Made by a program: the position numbers and the translations under genes. Positions 1 to 7,544 of a DNA stretch of 40,511 nucleotides are shown in pieces. A model generated the notes under the pieces. The model was not told the origin of the DNA. It saw only the letters and a program-made list of their open reading frames with translations, and did not search any database. How positions within the stretch are numbered: the stretch's first letter is position 1; each line of letters opens with the position of its first letter. Source of the DNA: Ignavibacteria bacterium (GTDB taxonomy: Bacteria > Bacteroidota > Ignavibacteria > Ignavibacteriales > SURF-24); assembly GCA_025612375.1 (NCBI GenBank), contig JAAXKN010000037.1, forward strand, positions 1 to 40,511. Reading direction: 5' to 3'.

Positions 1-2
1 TC

Positions 3-80
3 GTTCCTCCGGAACTCTTTTGATGTTTTGGGAATCTTCGTTTTTCCTACGGACAAGTCATCTCACCGGGATTCTATGTG
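3..80. repeat. Degenerate CCGGA-type intergenic repeat (window edge)
   Basis: Three related short blocks are seen: a small inverted repeat GTTCC-TCC-GGAAC at 3-15, CCTACGGAC near 46-54 and CACCGGGATT near 64-73, separated by T-rich spacers. No convincing open frame covers them. The pattern resembles dispersed CCTACGG-type intergenic repeats that I recall from Bacteroidota-related genomes, but only one partial copy is visible, so the assignment is tentative. Confidence 0.25.
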
Positions 81-154
81 CACCAACCGCTATTTGCTTT
101 CATTTCATTGGGGTTATTCAATGGAAAAGAAATCAAACCATCTCTATGCTTTAA

Positions 155-190
155 AATAAAAAAAGGAGAGACGGATAATCCGCCTCTCCT
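155..190 (-). terminator. Rho-independent terminator of gdhA
   Basis: Read on the minus strand, a 12-bp stem (164-175 with 179-190, one G-U pair at 183/171) closes a 3-nt loop and runs straight into an uninterrupted T tract (complement of the A run at 155-163). It lies 24 nt past the gdhA stop codon, as expected for its transcript end. Confidence 0.88.
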
Positions 191-214
191 CTTGTATAAA
201 TTCCCTGATAGGAA

Positions 215-1555
215 TTAAACCAGGCCCTGATCCATCATGGCATCGGCAACCTTAAGGAAGCCGGCAATGTTGGCACCGTTAACGTAGTTACCCGGTGTGC
301 CGAATCTTTCTGCTGTTTCGAGGCAGGTCTGGTGGATTCTCTTCATGATCTCATGGAGACGGCTGTCAACTTCTTCTCTTGACCATGGGAGTCTCATGCT
401 GTTCTGTGACATTTCGAGTCCTGATGTAGCAACGCCGCCTGCATTGGAAGCCTTGCCCGGTGAGAAGAGTATGTTGTTGTCTCTGAAGACCTTGAAGCCT
501 TCAATAGTGGTAGGCATGTTAGCGCCTTCAGTAACGCAGAGAACGCCGTTTTTAACGAGTTCTTTTGCGTCGTTTTCGTTAAGTTCGTTCTGTGTGGCGC
601 ATGGCATAGCAACGTCGACCTTTACGCTCCATGGTTTCTTTCCAGCGTAGAAAGGAACCTTGAATTCTTTTGCGTAATCTTCAACTGCATCCCTGTTGCT
701 GGCCCTCAGTTTCAGCATATAGTCGATCTTTTCGCCTGAGATGCCGTCCTTGTCGTAAACAAATCCGTCAGGACCTGAGATAGTAACAACCTTGCCGCCT
801 AACTGGTTGATCTTTGTAACAGCGCCCCATGCAACGTTACCGAAGCCGGAGACTGCAAAAGTAAGACCTTCAACTTCGTGGCATCTGGTTTTCAGCATTT
901 CCTGAGCGAAGTAGGTAGCGCCGAAGCCTGTAGCTTCAGGACGAACCAGTGAGCCGCCCCAGTTGATGCCTTTACCTGTAAGAACGCCTGAGAATTCATT
1001 TTTTAATCTTTTGTACTGGCCGAATAAGAAACCGATTTCCCTGCCGCCAACGCCGATGTCGCCGGCCGGTACGTCTGTATCCGGGCCGATATGGCGGAAA
1101 AGTTCTGTCATAAAGCTCTGGCAGAAGCGCATAACTTCATTGTCGCTCTTTCCTTTAGGATCGAAGTCGCTGCCGCCCTTACCGCCGCCCATAGGCAGAG
1201 TAGTTAAGCTGTTTTTGAACACCTGTTCGAAACCTAAGAATTTCAGTATACCCATGTTTACTGAAGGGTGGAATCTTAAACCGCCTTTGTAAGGGCCGAT
1301 TGCGCTGTTGAACTCAATGCGGTATCCGCGGTTTACGTGAATTTCGCCCTGGTCGTCCATCCATGGTACACGGAATGTGATGGCGCGTTCCGGCTCAATC
1401 ATTCTTTCCAGAATTTTGGCTGAACGATATTCAGGATGCCTGTCCATAACTACTTCCAGAGATTCTGCTACTTCCAGCACTGCCTGATGAAATTCAGGTT
1501 CAGCCGGATTCTTGGCTTTTACTTCAGCCATAAGTTTGCTAACATACTCGGACAT
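215..1555 (-). CDS. gdhA: Glutamate dehydrogenase, hexameric, probably NAD-dependent
   Basis: The enzyme interconverts glutamate and 2-oxoglutarate plus ammonium in the cytoplasm. The product is 446 residues, the usual size for small hexameric bacterial GDHs. The substrate-site segment PMGGGKGGSDFDPKGKS (about 120-136) carries the catalytic-region lysine, and PAGDIGVGGREIG follows. The dinucleotide fold has SGFGNVAWGA with Phe238, then SGPDG with Pro262 and Asp263. From memory, these three positions are the NAD-type residues of the Clostridium symbiosum enzyme, where NADP enzymes such as E. coli GdhA have Ser residues, so NAD use is inferred. A longer frame to 1606 exists, but I chose ATG 1555 because TTAGGGG precedes it at good spacing and the family starts here. 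It is monocistronic, with its own promoter and terminator. Confidence 0.95.
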   Translation of the reverse strand: MSEYVSKLMAEVKAKNPAEPEFHQAVLEVAESLEVVMDRHPEYRSAKILERMIEPERAITFRVPWMDDQGEIHVNRGYRIEFNSAIGPYKGGLRFHPSVNMGILKFLGFEQVFKNSLTTLPMGGGKGGSDFDPKGKSDNEVMRFCQSFMTELFRHIGPDTDVPAGDIGVGGREIGFLFGQYKRLKNEFSGVLTGKGINWGGSLVRPEATGFGATYFAQEMLKTRCHEVEGLTFAVSGFGNVAWGAVTKINQLGGKVVTISGPDGFVYDKDGISGEKIDYMLKLRASNRDAVEDYAKEFKVPFYAGKKPWSVKVDVAMPCATQNELNENDAKELVKNGVLCVTEGANMPTTIEGFKVFRDNNILFSPGKASNAGGVATSGLEMSQNSMRLPWSREEVDSRLHEIMKRIHQTCLETAERFGTPGNYVNGANIAGFLKVADAMMDQGLV

Positions 1556-1608
1556 AAAAACCCCTAAGATGATAATTAAAAGATGTTGTAATGAAAACTC
1601 CAGCAATT

Positions 1609-1622
1609 AAAACTGCAGTTTT
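1609..1622. other. 14-bp perfect palindrome in gdhA leader
   Basis: AAAACTGCAGTTTT is a perfect palindrome lying between the predicted gdhA promoter and its ribosome-binding site. It could be a regulator site or chance in AT-rich DNA. No protein can be assigned to it. Confidence 0.25.
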
Positions 1623-1698
1623 TTCACTGTTTTCTGCTAAAATATCACAGTTATCTTCTTACACACAACTTCTGTGCCCAAGTTCCGGGCAGCGGGGA

Positions 1699-1727
1699 AG
1701 TATAGAATTTCAAAAGTGAGCTGTAAA
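1699..1727 (-). promoter_or_regulatory. Sigma70-type promoter of gdhA
   Basis: On the minus strand TTTACA (1727-1722) is separated by exactly 17 nt from TATACT (1704-1699). These match the -35 and -10 consensus at five of six positions each. Transcription would start near 1692 and give a leader of about 135 nt before the gdhA ATG at 1555. Confidence 0.6.
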
Positions 1728-2009
1728 AAGAAAACTGAATCAGCATGACTAAAAATGCAACATTATTCGCCGAAAATCAACCTTTTATGTTCTGATATGC
1801 CTCCTAATGCTTATAAACAAAGAATTTGCGAAAAGAAAAATTTTTATAAAAAAGACCTTAAGGGAAAGTTTTTCAGGGAGAGATAAAAATGAGAGTCTGT
1901 GCCATGGCCTGAAGCTTTAGAGCTCAGCAGAAGTGGGGTTTTAGTGCGGTTTTTTTCTTAAAAATAGTAATTGCTGTTTCCAAAAATAGTTAAACTTCAG
2001 GCGCTTTTT

Positions 2010-3971
2010 TTAAGAATTAAGGAGGCTGATTGCCTTATCCACAGACATATGTGTTCCATATAGGATGAGTGAATCGCCGGCCAGTATCACCTCATCGCCC
2101 GAAGGGTTGGCGATAGTCCTATCCTCCCTCTGGAATGCTATTACGGTTGCGCCTGTTCTGGCTCGCAGGTTCAGTTCGCTTAGTTTCTTATTAGTGTTCG
2201 GGTTTGATTCCTCAACAAAGTAAATTTCCGTAACGCCCTCGGCCAGTATCTTATCGATATGGGAGAGCATGCTTTCGGGGGTAACTTCTTTCCTGAAAAA
2301 GCCGTAGGATTCGCTTCTTATAATGTTTGCCTGCTTCATAACTACGTTAATGGGGATGTGGTACTTTTCCAGCACCTTGCTGAATATCTGAAGCGAGGTT
2401 TCAAATTCCTCGGGGATGACCTCATCGGCTCCAAGCTTAATGAGGTTATCCACTTCGCTTATAAAGCGGGTTCTTACGATGCAGTAAATTGAAGGGTTCA
2501 TCTCTTTGGCAAGTTTGATGCCCGCGCGCGTGGAAATAAGGTCGGAGATTGCAAAGACCAGCACGCTTGCCTCTTTGCAGTTGGCGTATTCAAGGACTTC
2601 CCTGCGCGTTACGTCGCCGTAGATTATCCTTTCCCCCTGTTTCTTGGACTCCTTTACGGTAACGGGGTTCAGTTCCATTACAATGTAGCCTATACCGGTC
2701 TCCTTAAGCACGCGTGCAATATTGCGCCCGTTAAGGCCGAAGCCCGCAATTATTACGTGTCCTTTCATGCGGGGGGCAGATTCATCAGGCAGATTCTTTT
2801 TGAAGCTCTGATCCTTAAGTCCAAGTGCAAGCTTAGGCGCAGCCTGCAGAAGAAGCGGGGTTATGAGCATCGTAAAAATAGATGCGCTTAAAAAAGCGTT
2901 ATAGAACTCCGCATTTATCAGTCTCATCTGGAGTCCCGACTGCAGGAGTACGAAAGAGAATTCACCTATCTGGGCCAGGCTTAAGGCGGTCAGGAATGCA
3001 ACTCTTGATGGGTACTTAAGAAAGCGGGTTATAAGAAAAACCACCGCAAATTTAATAATTATTATGCCCAGAGTAAGCCCAAGCATCTCAAGGGGGTACA
3101 TTGCAATAAGGCCGTAGTCAAGAAGGAGCCCTATAGAGACAAAGAACAGGCTGTTAAATGCGTCCTTAAGGGGAACGATATCGGCTGCCACCTGGTGGCT
3201 GAACTCGGTATCTGAGAGTATAACGCCCGCAATAAAGGCACCGAGAGCAAGTGAAAGCCCGAGGGATTCGGTCAGGTACGCGGCCCCCAGTATCAGCAGC
3301 ATAACGCCGATTGTAAAAGCCTCCCTCATCCTCAGCTTTGCCACCTGGAAAAGGAGTTCAGGCATTACATAACGGGCTACAAAGATGACTGCGCCAAGTA
3401 TCCCGAAGGCAATAAGAAGTTTTACCGAAATATCTGCCAATGAAAGTCCCGTCTGGTTTCCAAGTAAAGGAAGGAGGATTATCATAGGCACTACGGCAAG
3501 GTCCTGGAAAATGAGCACTCCAAGTGAAATTTTCCCCTGCGGGGTATCGAGTTCATTTCTGTCGGAGAGCAGTTTAAGGACAATTGCCGTACTGGACATG
3601 CTGATAAGCATTCCGAAGAAGATGCTCTGGTTAACCGGTATACCCATGAGGCCTGAAATAAGGGCTGAAAGCGCAATGGTGCCAAGGACCTGAGAGCCGC
3701 CGGCAAGGATAAGAAAGCGTTTCATCTGTACCAGTTTGCCGACGGAGACTTCGAGTCCAATGGTAAAAAGCAGCAGTATTATTCCGATCTCAGCCATGAC
3801 TCTTATAGCTTCGGCCCCGGTAATAAGCCTGAAGCCGTAAGGCCCTATAATAATGCCTGCAACAAGAAACCCGGCAATGCTTGGCAGGTTAAGCTTTCTG
3901 AAAAGAAAAATTATAGGCAGCGAAGCCAGAAATATGATTACTAATACTTTTATAATTGGGATATGCTGCAT
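2010..3971 (-). CDS. Monovalent cation:proton antiporter-2 (KefB/CPA2 type)
   Basis: This is an integral inner-membrane antiporter or channel exchanging K+ or Na+ for H+, with cytosolic nucleotide gating. The 653 residues have the full CPA2-RCK layout. About twelve hydrophobic segments fill residues 1-380, with the signatures FTIGLEVS (about 72-79), GAFIAGVILSDTEFSHQ and SLAQIGEFSFVL. A TrkA-N/RCK domain starts near 402 with the NAD-fold motif GFGLNG. A TrkA-C domain occupies about 575-653 (GATVIAFQRED ... GDEVILAGDSLILYG). The start at 3971 gives the usual short periplasmic N-terminus before helix 1, though its ribosome-binding site is only modest. It is divergent from the peptidase gene at 4113. 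KefB, KefC and Na+/H+ members cannot be told apart here. Confidence 0.9.
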   Translation of the reverse strand: MQHIPIIKVLVIIFLASLPIIFLFRKLNLPSIAGFLVAGIIIGPYGFRLITGAEAIRVMAEIGIILLLFTIGLEVSVGKLVQMKRFLILAGGSQVLGTIALSALISGLMGIPVNQSIFFGMLISMSSTAIVLKLLSDRNELDTPQGKISLGVLIFQDLAVVPMIILLPLLGNQTGLSLADISVKLLIAFGILGAVIFVARYVMPELLFQVAKLRMREAFTIGVMLLILGAAYLTESLGLSLALGAFIAGVILSDTEFSHQVAADIVPLKDAFNSLFFVSIGLLLDYGLIAMYPLEMLGLTLGIIIIKFAVVFLITRFLKYPSRVAFLTALSLAQIGEFSFVLLQSGLQMRLINAEFYNAFLSASIFTMLITPLLLQAAPKLALGLKDQSFKKNLPDESAPRMKGHVIIAGFGLNGRNIARVLKETGIGYIVMELNPVTVKESKKQGERIIYGDVTRREVLEYANCKEASVLVFAISDLISTRAGIKLAKEMNPSIYCIVRTRFISEVDNLIKLGADEVIPEEFETSLQIFSKVLEKYHIPINVVMKQANIIRSESYGFFRKEVTPESMLSHIDKILAEGVTEIYFVEESNPNTNKKLSELNLRARTGATVIAFQREDRTIANPSGDEVILAGDSLILYGTHMSVDKAISLLNS

Positions 3972-4013
3972 AAAAAACTTCTGCTTTACTTGCCTTACAA
4001 ATCTTAAATAGTT

Positions 4014-4043
4014 AGTTTAATATAACTAAAAATTACCAGTCAA
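4014..4043 (-). promoter_or_regulatory. Candidate promoter of the antiporter gene
   Basis: On the minus strand TTGACT (4043-4038) is followed after 18 nt by TAAACT (4019-4014), a fair sigma70-like pair 43 bp upstream of the start codon. An AT-rich inverted repeat TTAGTT-N6-AACTAA (4012-4029) overlaps the -10 and could be an operator, but in such AT-rich DNA it may be chance. Confidence 0.4.
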
Positions 4044-4112
4044 TAAATTATTCTAATAATTACTCCTGGAAGTTAAAAGATTTTTCCAATAACCCAATTT
4101 TATGGAGTTAAT

Positions 4113-5303
4113 ATGTCGAAAGAAATGATAAAAGAGAAAATTGAACAGGCAGTTAAAATACTGCGTGAGAAGAATATCGACATGTGGCTGATTTTTGTGC
4201 GCGAGAGCTCAAATATCAAAGATCCTTCGATGGATATGGTTATTGGTACAAGCTGTACATGGGAGTCGGCTTATATCATTACAAAAGACGGGGATACGAC
4301 AGCCATACTTGGTTCTCTGGACGTTGCAAATATGAGGATGCAGGGGACATTCAAGAATGTTGTCGGGTACCTGAAGTCCATAAAAGACACTCTGGTTGCC
4401 ACAATAAACAAGTATCATCCGAACAAGATAGCAATTAATTTCTCGAGGGATTCGAGTCTTGCCGACGGTCTTACGCATGGAATGTACATGAATCTGGTTG
4501 ACTACCTGAAGGATACACCGTATCTGGACAGGCTGATTTCATCTGAAGATATAATTGCGGCTTTAAGGGGGAGGAAAACCCATGCCGAGCTTGAGATAAT
4601 GAAGCACGCAATAGATGAAACACTGAAAATTTTTGATGAGGCTACAGGCTTCATACGTCCCGGGGTAAGCGAAAAAGAAGTTGCAGCATATATAAAAGAG
4701 ATTGTCAGGAAAAAAGGCTTCGGCCTGGCCTGGGAGGCAGAATACTGCCCCAGCGTCTTCTCAGGTCCAGATACCGCAGGCGCACACGCAGGGCCAACGG
4801 ACAGGAAAGTAGAGCCGGGTCACGTGATCAATATAGATTTCGGAATTTCATATCAGGGTTACTGTTCAGACCTTCAGAGAACCTGGTATGTACTGAAAGA
4901 CGGGGAGGATAAGGCTCCCGAGGAAGTGCAGAGGGGCTTTAATGTAATCAAGGATTCCATAAAGCTTTCGGCAGATAACCTGAAGCCCGGGCGCCAGGGT
5001 TATGAAATTGACGACATTGCACGCAAGTATATTGTTGACCACGGATACGAAGAATATCCTCATGCACTTGGGCATCAGATAGGCCGCATGGCTCACGACG
5101 GCGGCGGGCTTCTGGCTCCGAAGTGGGAGCGTTACGGCGACCTGCCTTTCAAGAAAATTGAGCAGGGAGAAGTTTACACCATTGAGCCCCGTCTTCCGAT
5201 CAAGGATTTTGGAATAGCCACAATAGAAGAGGAAGTAGTGGTTACGGAAAACGGATGCGAATTTTTATCATCACCACAACAGGAGATAATTTTAGTCAGG
5301 TAA
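4113..5303 (+). CDS. Xaa-Pro aminopeptidase-like M24 metallopeptidase
   Basis: Predicted cytoplasmic pita-bread metalloenzyme that removes N-terminal residues next to proline. The N-terminal creatinase-like domain spans about 1-155 and the catalytic M24 domain about 160-396. All five metal ligands of the family are visible: Asp242 (INIDFG), Asp253 (CSDLQRTW), His321 (ALGHQIG), Glu358 (YTIEPR) and Glu372 (TIEEEVVV). The start has GGAG about 6 nt upstream. There is no signal peptide. The gene stands alone, divergent from the antiporter. It could instead be an Xaa-Pro dipeptidase or another M24B member, because substrate specificity cannot be read from these residues. Confidence 0.9.
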   Translation: MSKEMIKEKIEQAVKILREKNIDMWLIFVRESSNIKDPSMDMVIGTSCTWESAYIITKDGDTTAILGSLDVANMRMQGTFKNVVGYLKSIKDTLVATINKYHPNKIAINFSRDSSLADGLTHGMYMNLVDYLKDTPYLDRLISSEDIIAALRGRKTHAELEIMKHAIDETLKIFDEATGFIRPGVSEKEVAAYIKEIVRKKGFGLAWEAEYCPSVFSGPDTAGAHAGPTDRKVEPGHVINIDFGISYQGYCSDLQRTWYVLKDGEDKAPEEVQRGFNVIKDSIKLSADNLKPGRQGYEIDDIARKYIVDHGYEEYPHALGHQIGRMAHDGGGLLAPKWERYGDLPFKKIEQGEVYTIEPRLPIKDFGIATIEEEVVVTENGCEFLSSPQQEIILVR

Positions 5304-5339
5304 CGGCAAACGTTAATTAAACCTCAGACAAGATTGATA

Positions 5340-5370
5340 CGGCAGCCTTCCCCTTCAGGCGAGGCTGCCG
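5340..5370 (+). terminator. Stem-loop after the M24 peptidase, weak terminator candidate
   Basis: A perfect 9-bp GC-rich stem (5340-5348 with 5362-5370) closes a 13-nt loop 36 nt past the stop codon. No T tract follows, so it may act as an mRNA 3' stabiliser or a factor-dependent site rather than a classic terminator. Confidence 0.4.
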
Positions 5371-5538
5371 GCTCCTGTATCTCACAAAACACCATTCAGA
5401 AGCTTACACCAGCATTACGCATCAAAGAGCCTTAGAGAAGTAAATTTATCCTAATTATTTCATAGGGATTTAATATATTATTAAGACAGGCGGCACTCCA
5501 GGCTAAAGGGACTAAAAATAAGTCAAAACGAGGTGAAG

Positions 5539-6360
5539 ATGAAAAGGCTGTTAATTTCCGCTTTACTGCTGTCGTTAGTAATTGCTCTTCCCGGCTGCAT
5601 TGAAATCTATACCACCATCAATCTGAAGCGCGACGGAACAGGAACCGTAGAAAAAAATCTTATGATGAGCAAAGAAGCCATTATGATGATCTCAAACTTT
5701 TTCCCGAATCCTGACACCACGAAGAAGTTTGATCTTTTTGATGAGAATAAGTTCCGCAGGGATGCGCTTGACATGGGTGACCACGTTACGTATCTGTCGG
5801 GCAAAAGGCAGTCGGCCGGGGATAAGGAGGGTTACGTCATCACTTATTCTTTTACAGATATCGACAAATTAAGGATAGGGCAGAACCCGGCACAAATAGT
5901 AAGGCCGCCTGAGATGCAGGAAATGGAAAAAGATACTGCAAGTGACGGCGAGGAATACATCTCTTTTGATCTTTATAAGGATGATCCCTCTACGCTTACG
6001 ATAAATCTTCCTTCGGAAGAATTCCAGGAATCCGAGAAGCGGCAGCTTGAGTCTGCTGTTGATACGATGCAGATAGATACTCAGATGGAGCAGAAGATCA
6101 AGCAGATGATAAGCCAGATGAAAATGGCTTTTGTGGTAAACGTGCCGGGAAAAATAACAGGGACTAATGCCCAGTATCATGAGGGACAGAGGGTTACGCT
6201 GGCTGAAATTGATTTCGGGAAGCTGATTGAAAACCCTCAGAATTACAGGCGATTTATGGCAATGAAGGATAAGCCTTTTTCGGAAGCCAAGAAGTTCTTA
6301 AGGACAATTCCGGGTATTAAAATTGAGCTGAACGAAAAGGTGGAAGTAAAATTTAAGTAA
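5539..6360 (+). CDS. Predicted secreted lipoprotein of unknown function
   Basis: 273 residues. The N-terminus is a lipoprotein signal: a KR pair, a hydrophobic run and ALPGC, with Cys20 as the probable lipidation site. The mature part begins with a beta-rich segment (IEIYTTINLKRDGTGTVEKN), similar in feel to LppM-like beta domains with a DGTGTVE turn, followed by a charged alpha/beta region rich in Met and Glu. I do not recognise a family with confidence. A GTG six bases upstream keeps the frame open, but ATG 5539 is preferred because GAGGTGA (5530-5536) is a near-perfect ribosome-binding site for it. Preceded by about 170 bp of non-coding DNA and followed by the DUF2203 gene. Likely faces the periplasm or the outer membrane. 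Confidence 0.75.
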   Translation: MKRLLISALLLSLVIALPGCIEIYTTINLKRDGTGTVEKNLMMSKEAIMMISNFFPNPDTTKKFDLFDENKFRRDALDMGDHVTYLSGKRQSAGDKEGYVITYSFTDIDKLRIGQNPAQIVRPPEMQEMEKDTASDGEEYISFDLYKDDPSTLTINLPSEEFQESEKRQLESAVDTMQIDTQMEQKIKQMISQMKMAFVVNVPGKITGTNAQYHEGQRVTLAEIDFGKLIENPQNYRRFMAMKDKPFSEAKKFLRTIPGIKIELNEKVEVKFK

Positions 6361-6473
6361 TGGAGCCCATTTGTGTGCTTGAGGTCAATAAGAAGCCAGA
6401 GAGGATGATTATTTGTTGAATATAAAATTTATATAGATAGATTTAATTTAGGAGGGTACCAAAAAAGATACTA

Positions 6474-6920
6474 ATGAATAGAGTTAAGAAAAGACGGCAA
6501 AGAAAAAGCAAAGATGAACATATGAGAGAAGAGATGAAAACAGTTAGGTATTTTACGCCGGAAGAAGCAAGGAAGACATTACCGCTGGTAAGAAGGATAA
6601 TAAGGGACATCATTAATTCAGGCGAAACCATGCGCAAGCGTGCCACGGAAATCCATGGTAATGCAATTGAAGATCCGGAGATTCAGAATATTGCCCAGGC
6701 AATAAACGATTACATGGCTGAACTTGAGGAGATAGGCTGTTATTACAAGGATTGGAATTTTACAATAGGTCTGGTAGATTTCCCATCGATTATCCACGGT
6801 AAAGAGGTTATGCTGTGCTGGCGGAGTGATGAAGAAGAGATAAAATATTATCACGAAAAGGACGCAGGCTTCAGCGGCCGGAAGCTCATACCCGAGGAGT
6901 ATTTTCTGCATAGGATATGA
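6474..6920 (+). CDS. DUF2203 family protein
   Basis: 148 residues, cytoplasmic, function unknown. The domain signature is clear: YFTPEEARKTLPLVRRI (about 24-40), a helical middle, then IGLVDFPSIIHGKEVMLCWR and the C-terminal EIKYYHEKDAGFSGRKLI, which are conserved DUF2203 blocks. The first ATG (6474) adds 20 basic residues before the domain and sits 17 nt from a strong GGAGGG (6451-6456), which is too far for ideal use. ATG 6534 (MKTVRYF) follows an AGAGAAGAG stretch and would give a family-like N-terminus, so the start is uncertain. No partner gene suggests a role. Confidence 0.85.
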   Translation: MNRVKKRRQRKSKDEHMREEMKTVRYFTPEEARKTLPLVRRIIRDIINSGETMRKRATEIHGNAIEDPEIQNIAQAINDYMAELEEIGCYYKDWNFTIGLVDFPSIIHGKEVMLCWRSDEEEIKYYHEKDAGFSGRKLIPEEYFLHRI

Positions 6921-6924
6921 AATA

Positions 6925-6959
6925 GTTCGAGGTTCAAAGTTCGACGTTCGAGGTTAAGG
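6925..6959. repeat. Heptanucleotide tandem repeat (GTTCRAN x5)
   Basis: Five consecutive 7-nt units are seen: GTTCGAG, GTTCAAA, GTTCGAC, GTTCGAG and a decayed GTTAAGG. They lie in the convergent gap between DUF2203 and the OsmC gene. The same period and a related consensus occur at 13637-13695. Confidence 0.75.
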
Positions 6960-6982
6960 CAGGGGAAATAATGAATATAACG

Positions 6983-7010
6983 GTAGGGGCGCACGGGGGT
7001 GCGCCCACAA
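6983..7010. repeat. REP-like palindromic hairpin
   Basis: GGGCGCAC (6987-6994), a GGGG loop and GTGCGCCC (6999-7006) form a perfect 8-bp GC-only-flanked stem preceded by GTA. It resembles the GTAGGGGCG...CGCCC dispersed palindromes common in bacterial intergenic DNA. It lies between two convergent genes and could also slow transcription from either side. Confidence 0.5.
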
Positions 7011-7026
7011 TTAATATTATATTAAA

Positions 7027-7485
7027 TTATATTTCCGCGGGAGCTTCTTTTCTTTGCTCGATTCTGTAGGTGTGGGTGATGGGGACGGCTTTTTCGAGCA
7101 TTTTTGTTACCGAGCAGTACTTTGTAAGTGAAAGCTCAATTGCCCTTTCAACGTCTTTCTGCGGAATATTTTCCCCGTAGAAAACATATTCAACGTTAAG
7201 CTTTGTAAATACCTTTGGATGCTCGTCGGAGACTTCGGCTGTAATGTTCATTTCAAAGTCATCTGTATGTACGCGTTTCTTTCTCAGTATTGTAACTACG
7301 TCACTCCCGGTGCATCCGGCAAGTCCAATTAAAAGCAGTTCCTTGGGGCTTACACCCGCGTGGCTTCCGCCTGCTTCGCCCGGCGCGTCCATTGTAATCC
7401 AGTGGTTGGAATCGCTTTTACCCAGGAATGTGAGCTCGTTTGCCTGTCCTTTTATCTCTTTTACATAAGCTTTTTTCGTGGCCAT
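7027..7485 (-). CDS. OsmC/Ohr family peroxiredoxin-like protein
   Basis: 152 residues, cytoplasmic. OsmC-family proteins reduce organic hydroperoxides through two cysteines. Both are present in the usual settings: Cys58 in GLAGCTGSDVV and Cys124 in TKYCSVTKML. The N-terminal half ends with the DAPGEAGGSHAGVSPKELLL block typical of the YhfA-like branch, so it may be a YhfA-type member rather than Ohr. AAAGGATA precedes the ATG at 7485. It lies 59 nt downstream of the oxidoreductase gene on the same strand, so co-transcription is likely. Substrate unknown. Confidence 0.9.
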   Translation of the reverse strand: MATKKAYVKEIKGQANELTFLGKSDSNHWITMDAPGEAGGSHAGVSPKELLLIGLAGCTGSDVVTILRKKRVHTDDFEMNITAEVSDEHPKVFTKLNVEYVFYGENIPQKDVERAIELSLTKYCSVTKMLEKAVPITHTYRIEQRKEAPAEI

Positions 7486-7544
7486 AATTATCCTTTTGCT
7501 TTTATTTACTTAATATATGATTAAGGATTTCAAAGAAAGATTCA

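Larger units (their letters stand above)
1556..2009. other. 454-bp intergenic region between kefB and gdhA
   Basis: This stretch has no credible gene. It holds the predicted gdhA promoter (1699-1727), a leader of about 135 nt with a GCCC/GGGC mini-hairpin near 1678-1692, and the palindrome at 1609-1622. The part next to the kefB stop (about 1740-2009) is A/T-rich with several T and A runs. I found no clear terminator hairpin for kefB. Confidence 0.6.

Noticed and set aside
1556-1606. N-terminal extension of glutamate dehydrogenase (17 residues, hydrophobic)
   Set aside because: It precedes the canonical start and its ribosome-binding site overlaps the extension; family members begin at MSEYV-like positions.
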